Of a stretch of DNA of 64,000 bases, positions 1 through 11,836 are shown piece by piece. Origin of the DNA: Arcuatula senhousia (lineage: Eukaryota; Mollusca; Bivalvia; Mytilida; Mytilidae); assembly GCA_963971305.1 (NCBI GenBank), contig OZ020309.1, forward strand, positions 16,671,001-16,735,000. The letters are read 5' to 3'. The translations under genes were made by a program, and so were the position numbers. How positions within the stretch are numbered: position 1 is the first letter of the stretch; the number at the start of each line of letters is the position of its first letter. A model generated the notes under the pieces. It saw nothing but the letters and a program-made list of their open reading frames with translations, was not told where the DNA came from and did not search any database.

Positions 1-3000
1 TTGTTCCATGTGTCAACAACAGGAGTCCCATAAAACCCCACATAATTGTCTTCAGCTCTCTGAAATACAAAATGTTGGTTTGATAAGTGTTGGCATAATA
101 TGATTTTAAGCCAAAACAAATTCAGCATGTTTTAAAATATCTGCAAGTTCAAATAGATGTACAAAATAAAACTCAAAAACAATCTAGCCAGGATCAATAA
201 CATAACAAATATGTCAGATAGAAATTGGGATGTGGATTAAATTACGGTAATACAGCTTCTGTGTAATAGCAATAAAAAAGTATGTGCAAGGAAAACAACT
301 AGCAACCTAATAACCCTTGCTCCAAAATATTTTTCAAGTTTAAAGTAAAGACAAACAGTATTGAGTCAAATCATCTCCCATGAATAATATCAAATTTGTA
401 AGTCTTAGGAAATTTTTATATGATGTATACTCTCTTCATGTTCCAATTCATCAAAATCCATTAAGCAGTTGAGGAGGAGTTGTGTTTTAAGATAAGTGGA
501 CAGATGAACATAGAGATAGGTAGATTTTTATATACTACCTCTCAAACTTTGTTTGCTTGAAAGAGTAACAATCTTATACATCATCAGTGATGAGTTTTAT
601 CCTTTTTTATCATCTATGATATTTCAACCTGCCCTCCTTTCATAAATGGATTTCACATCATGGCCAAGTATACCATTCAATTTCAATCTTACAAATTACC
701 TTCTATGGTTCAGCAGAATTTCAAATCCTAGGGCAACAAGAGCACAGAACCCCATACTAGGTGTATACAGTATCCTTTCTGCTACCACAAACCCCACTGG
801 GAAAAACAAGTTGGATGCTGGGATGAAGGGGAGAATTATAAGGGTCAGGCACTGAAAATAATGAAACATTTCAACATTCAAGTTCAAGTTGAATTTCTAA
901 AATATACAAATTGAATAATGTATACAAGAAGTAAGAAAATTTATTATCAATAGTTTTGGTATGCTTAATGGTTAAATGTGAAATATCAATGCCTTTGGAA
1001 AGTTTTTGTGTTTTACATTTATATATGTCCCATACTTCAAAAGTATAAGTTTGAATAAGTCTGCCCGGTGGACTATTCTAATAATCAGTTGCATTTTTTG
1101 TTTGTTTTGCTAAATATTGACCATTTTTACATTTTTTTCCATTTATATTCAAAATAGCCCCTGGCATGGATAGCAAAGCATATGGATATAAATTATAAAA
1201 GATCCACTATAAAGCATCAAAATCATTATTTTTACCATTATCACCGCTCTGTTCCTTTCATCCTGTTTCTGTAACATAAACACAACAAATCTCCCTAACA
1301 GCAGGTAAAACAGCAAAGTCAAAAGGTTACGACTGTCAATCACAGAGTTTATCAGAGGTATGGTTCCCATTGTCCAATCACAGCAGAGGTGGGAGGGGTT
1401 AAACAGCAGCCAGGTATTGGTTGGAAGAAGGTAGTTGTAGGTCATGTGACGTACTGGGAAAGGCTCCATGGAAGCTGGATTGTCAAATCTGAAAAATAAT
1501 AAATAGTTTTTTGTGTTTTTACCCAAAAATGATAGATCACATGGCCACATAAGCTCGCCAATTAAAAGTCAAATGAAGTAACAGTTACAGTGTTCAATCC
1601 TTTTATCGGATATAGTTATGTCAATTTCTTTAAATTTTATTTAATATACTAGCCCCTGGCAAAGGCTGCATGCCCCAAAATTTTGGCCATCCCTATATTT
1701 TGTTGTTCATTTTAGTTTTGTTTTTATTGTTTTTATTGTGTTTTTACTTTTATATGTGGTTTACCAATATCATTTTGTACAATGTTTTGTCTTTCTTTAG
1801 TGGATTTGGCACACTGAATTGAAAGTTGGCAACTCAAAGGATGTGCTATAGCAAGCCAGAACTGCTTACTCTTCGAGAGCACCTGAGTTCACTCTTGGTA
1901 CAACTAGAGCTTGCTTTGTTAATTGATTTTCAGTAGTTTTTGTATTGCCATGTTATAAATGTTGTCTGTTTTTTATATCCTTTCTCATTAAATAGTACTA
2001 GTCTTGTATCTGCCCTCTCAAGACTTTTGACATTCAGACGCCCCATAGGTACCTCTGCTTCATTCTTTAATGAATAAATATGTTTATAGTAAACTTTAAA
2101 CTTTTAAATTTCATATAACAACTACAGGGCAACACATAGTTATACCTAGTAAAAACAGGAAGTTGAGCACCCATGACTTTAATTCTAGCTACCATTAGAA
2201 ACATTGTAGTTCCCACTAAAAATACACATCTAATAAACGAGTCTTTAAACCATGCAGGAAAATAATATTTTGCTTTGAAAAAACAGGCAAGAATCTGTAA
2301 ACAGTCTGTAAAAGTAGCCTACAATAAACAAGAGATGAATTATTTTTGTAGTCTTACTTATGTGCTGCAAATTGCAAAATAGTTTAGCCCCTATTTGAAT
2401 GGACCAATTCAGAAATTGTACAGCATTCTGGGATTGTGATTGTTCACGACATCGCCGATTGGCTAAGGCAAATTTTACGAGTACGCTGTGACGTCGTTGA
2501 TTGGTCCAGCCAGATTTTACGAGTACGGAAGTTGAATTTCTGAATAGGTCCATTTTCACTTGGAGACTTTGTCATGAGCATTTATTCCACATCCAACTGA
2601 TTTCCAATAATTCAAATTTAGTACATTTTAATGTATGGTTTAAAGATGAATTATTTTGCAGTCTTACTCATGTACTGCAAATTGAAAGAATGTTGGTTAT
2701 CTGTGTTTAGCCTGAATTTGCTTTTGTTTCTTTGACACTGTCATGAATATCTATTCCACATCCTTCAGTAATTTAAAAACTTTATAAAAGTTAAATGAAC
2801 ATGGAGTTAGTCTAGTTTTATAGATATAACCTTGTTATTTTTTGCTGTTCAACAGTTTTTGTTATGTAGTATCTTAAATGGCTTGGTTCTTAGTTCGATG
2901 TTTTTAGTATTCTTGATTGAGACTTTAGAATATGGTAGCCCCTTTAGGATTTTCTTCTCTTTGAAATATTGGCACATGGAACTTTTTTTTAATACCTTTT

Positions 3001-6000
3001 TGTTGTTTTTTTTTTACACATCCTGTATAATCTAACTTGCAACACGAGTCTTTCAATCTATAATACACACCTTCTGCACGATAAAAATTTCATACACACA
3101 ACACACACCAACCACTGTAATTCCTATCTCTTTACATAACATCGCTAAGGTTACTAATATCACAGTATAAAGTAATGGCATCCAAACTGAAAATATAAAT
3201 AAAAACAATGAAGGTCTAGGACTATTCCAAGAAAAAATATAAGGGGATGTGTTGGTAGGTGCATTATTTATTTACAGATGGGTGTCCAGTGATAGTGTTT
3301 ATAAGGAAATTATACGTTCATCTAAAAAATTCCAAAAAATTGTATGGGTGGTGGGTCTGAGAAAAAGTGCCTCCCAACCCCATCCCATACCTTTATTTCT
3401 GGAATATAATATGGCATATTATAGTCAAACATAAATACATTTGTAAATGTTATCACATTAAATATTGACATTTTGTTTTTGCTTACTGTGGTTTGATTAT
3501 TATTCGTGGGGTATTAGTTTTCATGGTTTTTGTGAGTGGTCTTGACCCATGAAAATTGATACTCCACGAAAAGGAGAATTTATATTGGTTTGTATGTTGC
3601 AAACTACAGAACCATAAATTTAAGAATCCACGAACTGACAATTTTTCATCAAACCACGAAAATGGGTATCCACGAAAATAAATTAATCCACAGTATAACA
3701 ACTACTGAACTACATTATACAATGTTATATCTATTAATAATGTATTTACAACCTTAAAATTTTTGGGGTATACATGTATTTAATATAAGTGATCACTGAT
3801 TTAACTTGAGTGTACACTCAATTTGACACAAATTTGTGCTGATGTTTGGTGTTTTTTTTATGCCCCACCTACGAAAGTAGAGGGGCATATAGTGTTCTGG
3901 TCTGTCTTCCATCTGTATGTCCCAAATCCTCAATTAAAATTCCCACTTACTGACATGTGCCACATCAATCAAATTTGTATGTAAGTGCACCTATTGATGC
4001 TAAGCAAAATGCATGCTTCAGATGCTAGATGTGTCCCATTTCTGCATGCATGAGCACTTAAAATTTGAAATGTTTGTCAATTCCTGCTTAGTGACAGTAA
4101 TGTGTAATGATGTGAGCTTTGTAATTGATAGATAACCTAGCTATTTGATATATGTAAAGGTGGGGTGCTGTGTTCGTTTGACACATTTTCTTGTTTTTCA
4201 TGTTATCATTTTTGTCAACTAATTTTGACATGACTTTTTTGGAATTGGAATGCCACATTGGTACATTTTGCATCAGTTACGAGATACAGTAATTATGTAT
4301 ATGTGATTTTAATGCCTGTTTAGAAGTAGCAAAATTATTCTAACATATGAAAACCTTTCACTTGTAAAAAAGAATAATTTTGCAAAGTTACACAAACCAG
4401 TTTTTGACTTATAACCAGAACATTTAGAATACATCCACAATGCTGCTAAGAAAAATATGGAAGACAGACATTCAGCTCTACCAACTACTCCAGTTACCTG
4501 AAATAGAAAAAAATGTGTGAATTTAAGATGAAAAAATAAAAACTGTTGTTGCATTATTATTCTTGGGGTATCAATTTTCATGGTTTTGAGGATGACCTTT
4601 ACCCACCAAATTTTATACCCCACAAAAAGGAAATTCAATGTTGGTCTGTATGCTGCAAACTTCAGAATCCATGAACGAATCATTTTTCATTAAACCACAA
4701 AAATTGGTACAAACCAAAATAGATGAATCCACAGTATCATAGGCAGTTGATGTCAACACATCTTAATTGTTTTAATCTAACATTACTAGCTGTAAAAACA
4801 AATACAAGGATATTATATCAGAAATACTTTTAAAGATATCCCTTGTGTAATATCTAGATAAAATTGTCTCCCCATTTAAAATTAAGACGTTTTCTCTAAA
4901 TTAACATCATGAAATGGAAGAAAATCTATCATTATGTATATCTCTCTCCTACCTGAGGGAAAAACTATAACCCTCTCCTTAATTCTGACTTCTATACTTA
5001 AAGAACAAGAATTCATTCAAAAGATATAATGCCCCATCTGGCAACATTTGGGATGGACAGCTGAACAGACCCGCGCACTATATCATGTATATATATCCCT
5101 ACCTTCAATTTTGAGATGGGGCATAAAAATCTTCAATAAGTTGTATCTCATAGACTTACTGCCTCTGTGTGAACAGGATGAACAGCAAACAATAGAGCTG
5201 CCATAAAACTGGTAAATTCTCTCAGAAATAAGGTACAGGTTCTGTAAGCAGAAAGTAACATACACATGTAATAAAGAAATTATCAGGTTAACTCTTCAAG
5301 CATATTTTTTTTAAATGTTCCTGGTTTCTAAGGTTTTCCTGTGAATTTGAAGTATAATCGTGATTTTAAAGATAATTATTTTTCTGGTTGGAAATGTTTG
5401 AAACATAAAGAAAATAATGTTTGTAAAATTTCAGCAAAATATTTATTGGCAAGGGATAGCGCCACTGTCATTTTGCACAAATAACAAAATAAGCATATTT
5501 TTAATTTTAGTTACACAATATGATGTCATTGCAGTGTCATGATTGCAGAAAACTTTTGTAACAATCAATTATTCTACACTAATTAGCCACCATAGTCTTA
5601 TCTGAAAAATGTTTTTGAAAATATGATCCAGGATTTAAGGCCAAAAAATGCAGTTCGTGAATCTACTCCTTTCATGGATCAATGCCACCCTGAATAATAA
5701 TTAAGCCACATTACTCATATTTTGATACGCTGAAGATGATGTCACATGACATATGGCAATCAGTCGAGCCAACCAATAACCATTGGTAAGGTCAACCTCT
5801 TGTGAGATTTCACATTACATCTTACATCTTCGCTGTTTTAGTGCATGTATCCTATCAGAGTGTAATATAATATAACATATATCACCCTAGATGGTATGTG
5901 ACCCAGAGACTTCTTTTCCTCAAAGTTAGGTTACCCTTAAGGTGACCTTTCTTTCTTTTTCTTGGGTAAGAAGTTGTAGGGTCACATACCATCTACATGT

Positions 6001-8218
6001 AGCTGTAGGGTGTATAATTGTAGAGTGTCCAATGATGGCATCCATCCATGTTTATCCTGAACAGTAATACATATATGATTAAAATAATATAATGTCACTT
6101 ACTTCATTAGAATAACACAGACTGCTGCATGTAGTACAACATTAACAAGGTGATAAGACATTGGCTCCAGCTCGCTGAGCATGTAGTTCATACGGAATGT
6201 CAGTACACATAAAGGTCTGTAGGATTTATGACTTCTCTCCTAAAACATCAATAAATCAATAAACTAAAAATAGTAAGAATCCATGGTGTCCATGGGTAAG
6301 AATAATTTTACACTATTAGAAAAAAAGCCAATACTAGTATATAAAATATCCTAGATTCTTATCCCCTCCTGCCCCGCTTTTTTCAGCTGCCTGAATAAAA
6401 TTCATTTTGTGATTTTTTTTGAAAAATTTATACGTTCATTTATGCTCAATTTCTTTTAAAATGGCAGATCATCAAAATGGATAGAATAATAAAAAAAAAA
6501 TTTCACCAAACAACCTGATGATTTATGATGGCCTAAACAAGTTATAGTTGTAATTTATGAATTTCATTCTTCAGATATGTCAGAGGTGATTATTTTTATG
6601 AGCTACATGTACATGTATATGGATTTTTTTCTTATAACAAGGTATTAAATAAATCTGGAATTCCATTTTAAAATAAGAAAACCTACAAAATGTTGCCAAT
6701 GTTTATAATAAGACATTAGCACTGTATTTTCAACTAGATGAATAAACTTAACCGTTAACTAGCCTAACTAACCCATGCATGCATGGGGTTAGTGGAGCTT
6801 AGTCCATGCATGCATGGGGTTAGTGCAGCTTAGTCCATGCATGCATGGTGTTAGTGGAAGAAGCAAAGGTGTACCAAAGGGGTAATCAGTATCATAAGAC
6901 CGCAAAGACAAAGACAAAACCGGCAGACAAAAAATCATCACAACAAAACAAACCACATAACAACATAAAACACACACACACATAACAACAAAACCGCATT
7001 CAGCAACGCGAACTCAAGTCGAAACGAGAGTGAACTCAGGTGCTCCGGAAGAGTAAGCAGTTCCTGCTTGCTATAGCACACCCGTCACGTTGCCAAAGAT
7101 CGATTAAGTGTTGGTCAAATCCGGAAAGGATGACATTACATAACTCTATGTCAAACCAACATCTGTGCTCATCTGAGAGATAGAAATCCCGTATTTGTAT
7201 ACAAGCACATGATGTCGTCCGTAAAATTTCTTGAGTGATGACAACAACCTGGGAGCAACGTACCCCTGTGTTAACAATTTGCTTGTCAGCCGTGTGGCTC
7301 TATCAAGGAAGTCGTTGTACTCCCCACATGCTCTGGAATAGCGAATCAATTGTGATACGTAAACTCCATATGCTGGAGCGGACAGCTCCAGCATATGGAG
7401 TTTACGTATCACAATTGATGGAACTAAGTCTACACACATTTTAGCTAATTTACTAAGCTGTATATATAAGGGAAGAGAATTTTAACTAACAATATCTTGA
7501 AAAATATTTTGAAAGTCAGAAATTGAATTATTCAAAAGAGACTATAGAAAATATGCACACATTTAAAATATATGAAAATAGAGTGCTAACGTCTGATTAT
7601 AAACAATGGCCAAAGTCTATAGGTTTTCTTATTTTCATATTGAATTCCAGTTTTATTTAATACCTTGTTTTATTCTGATTTTGTACAAATTCTGATGCAT
7701 TGCTCAAAAGCAGGGATCACTAAAATCACTGGACTTGAACCTGACTGGCAAAATATTGAAGGACAATCTAATCTTGTCAAATTCACAATGGACATGTGGT
7801 TTGAGAAGAATTTTGCTAAGACCATCAAGGCCTACATCAAGTTTGTGAACTCTTTTCTGAAAACAATGTGTTACTTAACTTATATATATATGGTTAGGGT
7901 CTACTAACTTTCATTTTCAAGAAAAAAAATTTGTGGACACTTAGCTTGTCAAAATGATCTGCTAGGGATATTATTTGCTAGGGATATTATTTGACCTTAA
8001 TCATCACTGTTAGCTAAAAAATAATTCATTACCATGTGCATGGGTGTTCCCCAGAAATCATTCCAGAATAAGTTCATGACAGGGACTCTGGGTTTCAGAT
8101 CTTTATTTTCTACAATGGCTGACATATCATCAAAAACAAAGCCACATTCCAATGCATTGTGGTAACAAACAGCCACAACCACACATAAAATAGCAGAGTA
8201 CTGGTAGAAATGATCCAT
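1..8218 (-). CDS. TMTC3: TMTC3 orthologue, N-terminal nine coding exons (3' part off the left edge)
   Basis: TMTC3 is an ER multi-pass membrane protein with lumenal TPRs, linked to O-mannosylation of cadherins (family knowledge). Nine minus-strand exons join in phase with GT...AG introns: 8218-8033, 6239-6103, 5241-5160, 4497-4398, 3186-3071, 2294-2146, 1488-1236, 851-700 and 59-1 (open at the edge). Diagnostic pieces in order are [11 protein letters not shown] and [70 protein letters not shown] with [12 protein letters not shown], and [20 protein letters not shown]. All match vertebrate TMTC3 in order; only the GT-C membrane part is present and the TPRs lie beyond position 1. The start ATG (8218-8216) follows a CAG directly, so a 5'UTR intron may end there. 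The acceptor of the 2294-2146 exon is the least certain boundary (an alternative lies 22 nt inside). Introns hold repeats and a LINE fragment. The paralogue call rests on remembered human sequence. Confidence 0.92.
1680..1960 (+). mobile_element. LINE 3'-region fragment (dispersed repeat)
   Basis: The segment around 1799-1905 (GTGCTATAGCAAGC, ACTGCTTACTCTTC, GCACCTGAGTTCACTC) recurs in reverse orientation at about 7020-7120. There it lies just downstream of a reverse-transcriptase C-terminal fragment. This copy therefore looks like the 3' untranslated end of the same LINE family, without coding sequence. T-rich text surrounds it. It sits in a TMTC3 intron. Borders are approximate. Confidence 0.55.
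3484..3703. mobile_element. Fold-back MITE, copy 1 (ACTGTGG ends)
   Basis: The ends are inverted: ACTGTGGTTTGATTATTATT at the left and AAATAAATTAATCCACAGTA at the right. Internal copies of TTTTCATGG / CCACGAAAAT face each other. The same element recurs at about 4541-4735, 21679-22361 and twice in the duplicated segment at 35480-36080. No coding capacity. It is probably a non-autonomous DNA element; the transposase family is unknown. Confidence 0.7.
3860..3888 (+). repeat. Hairpin head, ATGCCCC type
   Basis: A run of seven T's leads into ATGCCCC-ac-CTAC, loop GAAA, GTAG-a-GGGGCAT, followed by ATAGTGTTCTGG. This is the head plan shared with the other hairpin-headed repeats of the window. The following few hundred bases to about 4270 are probably a degenerate body; its end was not located. 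Confidence 0.6.
4541..4735. mobile_element. Fold-back MITE, copy 2
   Basis: Diverged copy of the ACTGTGG element at 3484: GGGGTATCAATTTTCATGG near the left end, AATCCACAGTAT at the right end, with the internal stretch ATTTTATACCCCACAAAAAGG. It lies beside the TMTC3 exon at 4398-4497, in the intron. Confidence 0.6.
5029..5124 (-). repeat. Minus-strand ATGCCCC-type inverted repeat
   Basis: ATGCCCCATCT (5029-5039) and AGATGGGGCAT (5114-5124) are perfect 11-nt inverted arms. On the minus strand the head again follows a short T-run, as at 3860, so this looks like a short or deleted minus-oriented copy of that family. It is only 36 bp from a TMTC3 exon. Confidence 0.5.
5888..5995. repeat. Hairpin with perfect 17-bp arms
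   Basis: TAGATGGTATGTGACCC (5888-5904) is exactly inverted at 5979-5995, with a 74-nt loop. Weaker inverted similarity (ATCACCCTAG / GTAGGGTGTA) extends outside the arms. It could be a small fold-back element within the TMTC3 intron. Confidence 0.7.
6773..6856. repeat. 31-bp tandem repeat, three units
   Basis: Each unit carries the palindrome CCATGCATGCATGG (6773, 6804, 6835) followed by a TTAGTG(G/C)AGCTTAGT-like spacer. The array abuts the downstream end of the minus-strand LINE fragment, so it may be the element's 3' tail repeat. Confidence 0.8.
6857..7419 (-). pseudogene. LINE remnant: C-terminal end of a reverse-transcriptase polyprotein plus 3' region
   Basis: On the minus strand, 7419-7149 reads through [20 protein letters not shown], then [13 protein letters not shown] and [16 protein letters not shown] to a stop near 7146. 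This pattern is typical of the extreme C-terminus of invertebrate non-LTR retrotransposon RT proteins (recognised by eye). No RT catalytic motif is present, so it is a 5'-truncated, dead copy. The sequence beyond the stop (7145 down to about 6860) is shared with the repeat at 1680-1960 and is taken as the 3'UTR. The 5' end of the fragment is folded back on itself (7345-7419). It lies in the first TMTC3 intron. Confidence 0.65.
7345..7419. repeat. Near-perfect palindrome, 35-bp arms and 5-bp spacer
   Basis: Arm 7345-7379 (starts ATCAATTGTGATACG, ends CATATGCTGGAGC) is exactly inverted at 7385-7419; the spacer is GGACA. Each arm encodes the same RT-tail peptide in opposite directions, so a piece of the LINE was duplicated in inverted orientation. 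Confidence 0.95.
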
Positions 8219-11200
8219 CTGCAAAAGTAAGTATTAAAGTGACATTAGGCAACAGGGTACAAAATTTAATCATGCATAAATTTAGATTTTGAAAAAAAAG
8301 ATTATGTAATGCATAAATACATGTACATTGTTTATCAAGAAAAAAGTTTAAAGCTCTGTTAACGGTAAAAATGATCAACATCACTGTCACAGGGGATCAA
8401 ACCTTGGTTGCCCATGTGACAAGACAGCTGGTTACCAAATGACCTTAAAATTTAAACCTTTAGCCAATCAATAACTTTCTAGAACACAGGTATTAAAACT
8501 GTCTTCAAGACTTGTAACACCCTCCGTTACGTACATGTATCTACATGTAGGTTATTGTAGAGTCTTGACATAAAACTCCCCAATCAGTCAGACTCCCCCT
8601 TCCTAAAACATGTAAAAAGATATTCATATCTTAATGAAAGACGCTTAACAACTCACAAATAACTTTCTAAACCCTGTCGGTTTTTTAGGTAACATCATTT
8701 TTTTTCACTAAGTGGATTGTTTATTTTTGTTTCAATATCCAGCACATTTGATCAATACATTTTCTAAACATGTCAAATATTTGAAACAGTTCTAAACATG
8801 CTAAAAAAAATCTTCTTTCTCAATTTTTGACAAATTTCTCATTGATTTTCCACATTATATTTTGCTGACATACATGTAACAATAGTCCTTTTTAGAAAGT
8901 ATTTTCCAGACATGCGGAACTGAGCAATCTTTTACTTATTCACTACAGGTTTACGACTTCTGGGTCGGCCTCGCCATTGAAAATCTGTTGAAATTAACTA
9001 AATTGGTCAACCTGTTAAAAAAAAATTAAATCTGTCTGCCACAGTCTTAAACTACTAAAACATACGTTAACATCCAAGACAATACTCCAAACCAGTTTGT
9101 TTGAATCGGGAAGGGGAAATTACGCCAAAAAGGGATAGGGATAAATTGATGTTTTCCTAAGCTCAACGTTGATCACAGAATGTGGCCGACCCACATTTAG
9201 GGAAATTACTCATGCAAAAATTAAAATAAAAGACTCGGAATCGGAATTCCGGATGACTTTTTCAAAAGGGCTATGCAAACAGCAGCTTTCAACTCATGAC
9301 ATTTCCTGTATCTTTTGGAGCACTGTTGTATCAAGGAATTATTTATACATGTATATCTATGTATACAATATAGTGTTATTCCCTTCATGTACAAAATGAA
9401 AATGTTGGTATGCTGCTGAATGTTAGAGGATTTGAATATTTTTATAATGAAACAAGGGCTTGTGACTTGTACAGAACATTATTGAATTGCACAGAACATC
9501 TGTGACTTGGACAGATCCTAATTCCTTGCTTTACATGCATTTTGTAAAATTCTTTAAGAATTATTTGACTGTCAGAATATACCTTCTGTTGCAATACAAT
9601 ACACAGAAATTGTCAATAGATTGGAATTGAAGAAAACCTGGGGATGAAAAATTCTTTGAAAAAAAATGGAGGGTATTTTTAGATGGGGAATGAAACGATT
9701 CTTTAGTTTTAGAAACTATTGTTAATCTCTCGTCCCTAATCACAATGTCCTTAAATTTTCGTCTTTTTCATTTTTTGTGTGTGTACGTATTTGATTTAAA
9801 CAATAAGTAAAAGTTGATACAATGAAATTTTACAATTATCTGGATTTTTCAAGTTCAGGTTTTATTGTTTGTAACTTCGTTGTAATTTTTATTTCTAAAA
9901 ATAACTTGAAATTTTCCGAAAATCTACTTTCGGTTTCGTTCCCTGAAAACTGATCAAAACTGAAAGAAGTTGGTATATCCCAAGTGAGTCACCAATTAAC
10001 AGCGTCAAATAGCCAGGAGGCATATCTTGTTAAATGGTAAATTACCAACTTTTTTTCTTGGTTTCATTTGTAGTTAACAGGATTTAACAAAGTTTATGAA
10101 TGATACAAAATTTTGCATAAATTTACATCTGGAATGTCAGAGGCACTTGGTCAGAGGGTAGAATATATAATTATATGCTATAAATATAGTATTTTTATAC
10201 CTCTTAATCCCTTTTGAGATCTTGTATTCCCAAAAATAACTCTGAATACAAGATCCCAAATTAAGTCCCATCTACCCAGCAGGCAAAATTGGTCGTTTTT
10301 ATGTTGAAAAGACGTCTTTTCGAGACGTCAAGAAGACGTCTTTTTCTAGTTGAATTTGATATAAGGAAAGACGTCTTTTGAGACGTCTTTTCAACGTCTT
10401 TTTGTTTTAATTAGTGTTTGACTGGTCTGCTGTACTGAGATGATCACCTCAATATCCCTATTGTGTCTCACAACTATGTTGTGTTCTATGGTCATTACCG
10501 GATCCTAAGATTGCAATGGAAGAGGGAGGTTTGGCACCATAAAACCTGGTTTAACCCACCATTTCGTTTGAAATGCCTTAACCAAGTCAGGACCATTGCG
10601 ATCCACCAATTCTCCGGTATGACTGATTCGTTTTTGCCATTTTCTCTGGACTATGAGGTTAATCATTCAAGTTCGGTAGTTTTGTTATTACCTTTATTTT
10701 TTGCGACGTCATAAAAACGTCTTTTTACAACGTCTTTTTCACTTCTGTAAAAAGACGCCCTTTTTAGGTCGATATTTGGTTGAATGACGTCGCAACCAAA
10801 ATTCAACCAAAAAAAGACGTCAGGGTGACATCTTTTGCCTGCTGGGTATGAACGTAGTGGGGCACATGGCTTGTGTTCAACATTCAAACTTAGGGACCCC
10901 TATAGTCCAGATAATCATGACGTCTTTCTGTAGTTTTTGTCATTTGGACTTTTTTAGATCCCCAGAAAGGCATACCAAAAAAAAAAAATAAAATAGCCTT
11001 CTGAGACGGCATAATAGCCTTCCAAGACAGCATTATTATTGGGACTAAGGGAGCCCCAGGTAGGAAAATGGAGCAGAATGAGAACAACCTGGGTAATGAC
11101 GTATTAATATAATATGTAACTTAGGTTGTTCAGAACGTACACTTTTATTTGTTAAAAAGATCATTGACCCAAACAAAACAGAGGTCACCCGTGTTCTGTT

Positions 11201-11836
11201 TTATATTCCAACCCGGGAAAAATAATCTACCCGGGCTGTCTAGGTAGTGACTGTCAAACGCGCCCATTGTGTTTGGGCCCATCTGTCCATAATTCTATCC
11301 CAAATGTTGCAAGATGAGGCATTATGTCTTTTGGACATATATTCTGTTGATTTAAGTTAAAAGTGATTGCAAGCTCGTATGAGTCTTGTATGCATGTCAT
11401 TAATTACAGTAAGGACATTGAATGCCACATTAAATTACTTATTCAGAAATGAGAAAAATGTGGCTGTGAAAAAAATAATAAGCAGTACTCGCGTATGATT
11501 AATCCCCAAGGCTTTCATGTTCAACACCAGCTTGGCAGATTGAGAAGGGGAGCAGAGGGGAAGGGGCTTACACCCTTCCTCCATCATTATATCGAGAATT
11601 TGACCATTTTACTCCTGGATGTTACTACATAAATTTCTTCACAGATTTGACATTTTTGGCAAAAACACCCACTCTTTCATCCAACCCAGGATCAGCCTAT
11701 GACCACCATATAACTCACCAACTCTATCACTCACCCCGGGTCACTCACTCACACATGTTTGTTACATTGAACGTAATCTAGTCTTATCTCTTGTGGTCTG
11801 TTTCAGGTTACTATGGCAACAGTATAATACATCAAG
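8219..11836. other. Spacer between head-to-head genes
   Basis: TMTC3 is transcribed leftwards from here and the DED/NB-ARC gene rightwards, so both promoters should lie in this 3.6 kb or in unseen upstream 5'UTR exons. No coding exon was recognised. It is AT-rich, with one clear mobile element at 10275-10846. Near the right end, CTGTTTCAG at about 11799-11807 looks like an acceptor just before the 5' leader of the DED gene. No promoter element could be placed with confidence. Confidence 0.5.
10275..10846. mobile_element. 572-bp TIR element (CCCAGCAGGC ends, TA target duplication)
   Basis: CCCAGCAGGCAAAA at 10275 is inverted as TTTTGCCTGCTGGG ending at 10846, and both ends are flanked by TA (10273-10274 and 10847-10848). 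The interior is full of AGACGTCTTTT and AACGTCTTTTT motifs, many facing each other, so a single strand would fold extensively. No transposase is encoded; this is a non-autonomous DNA element. Confidence 0.85.
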
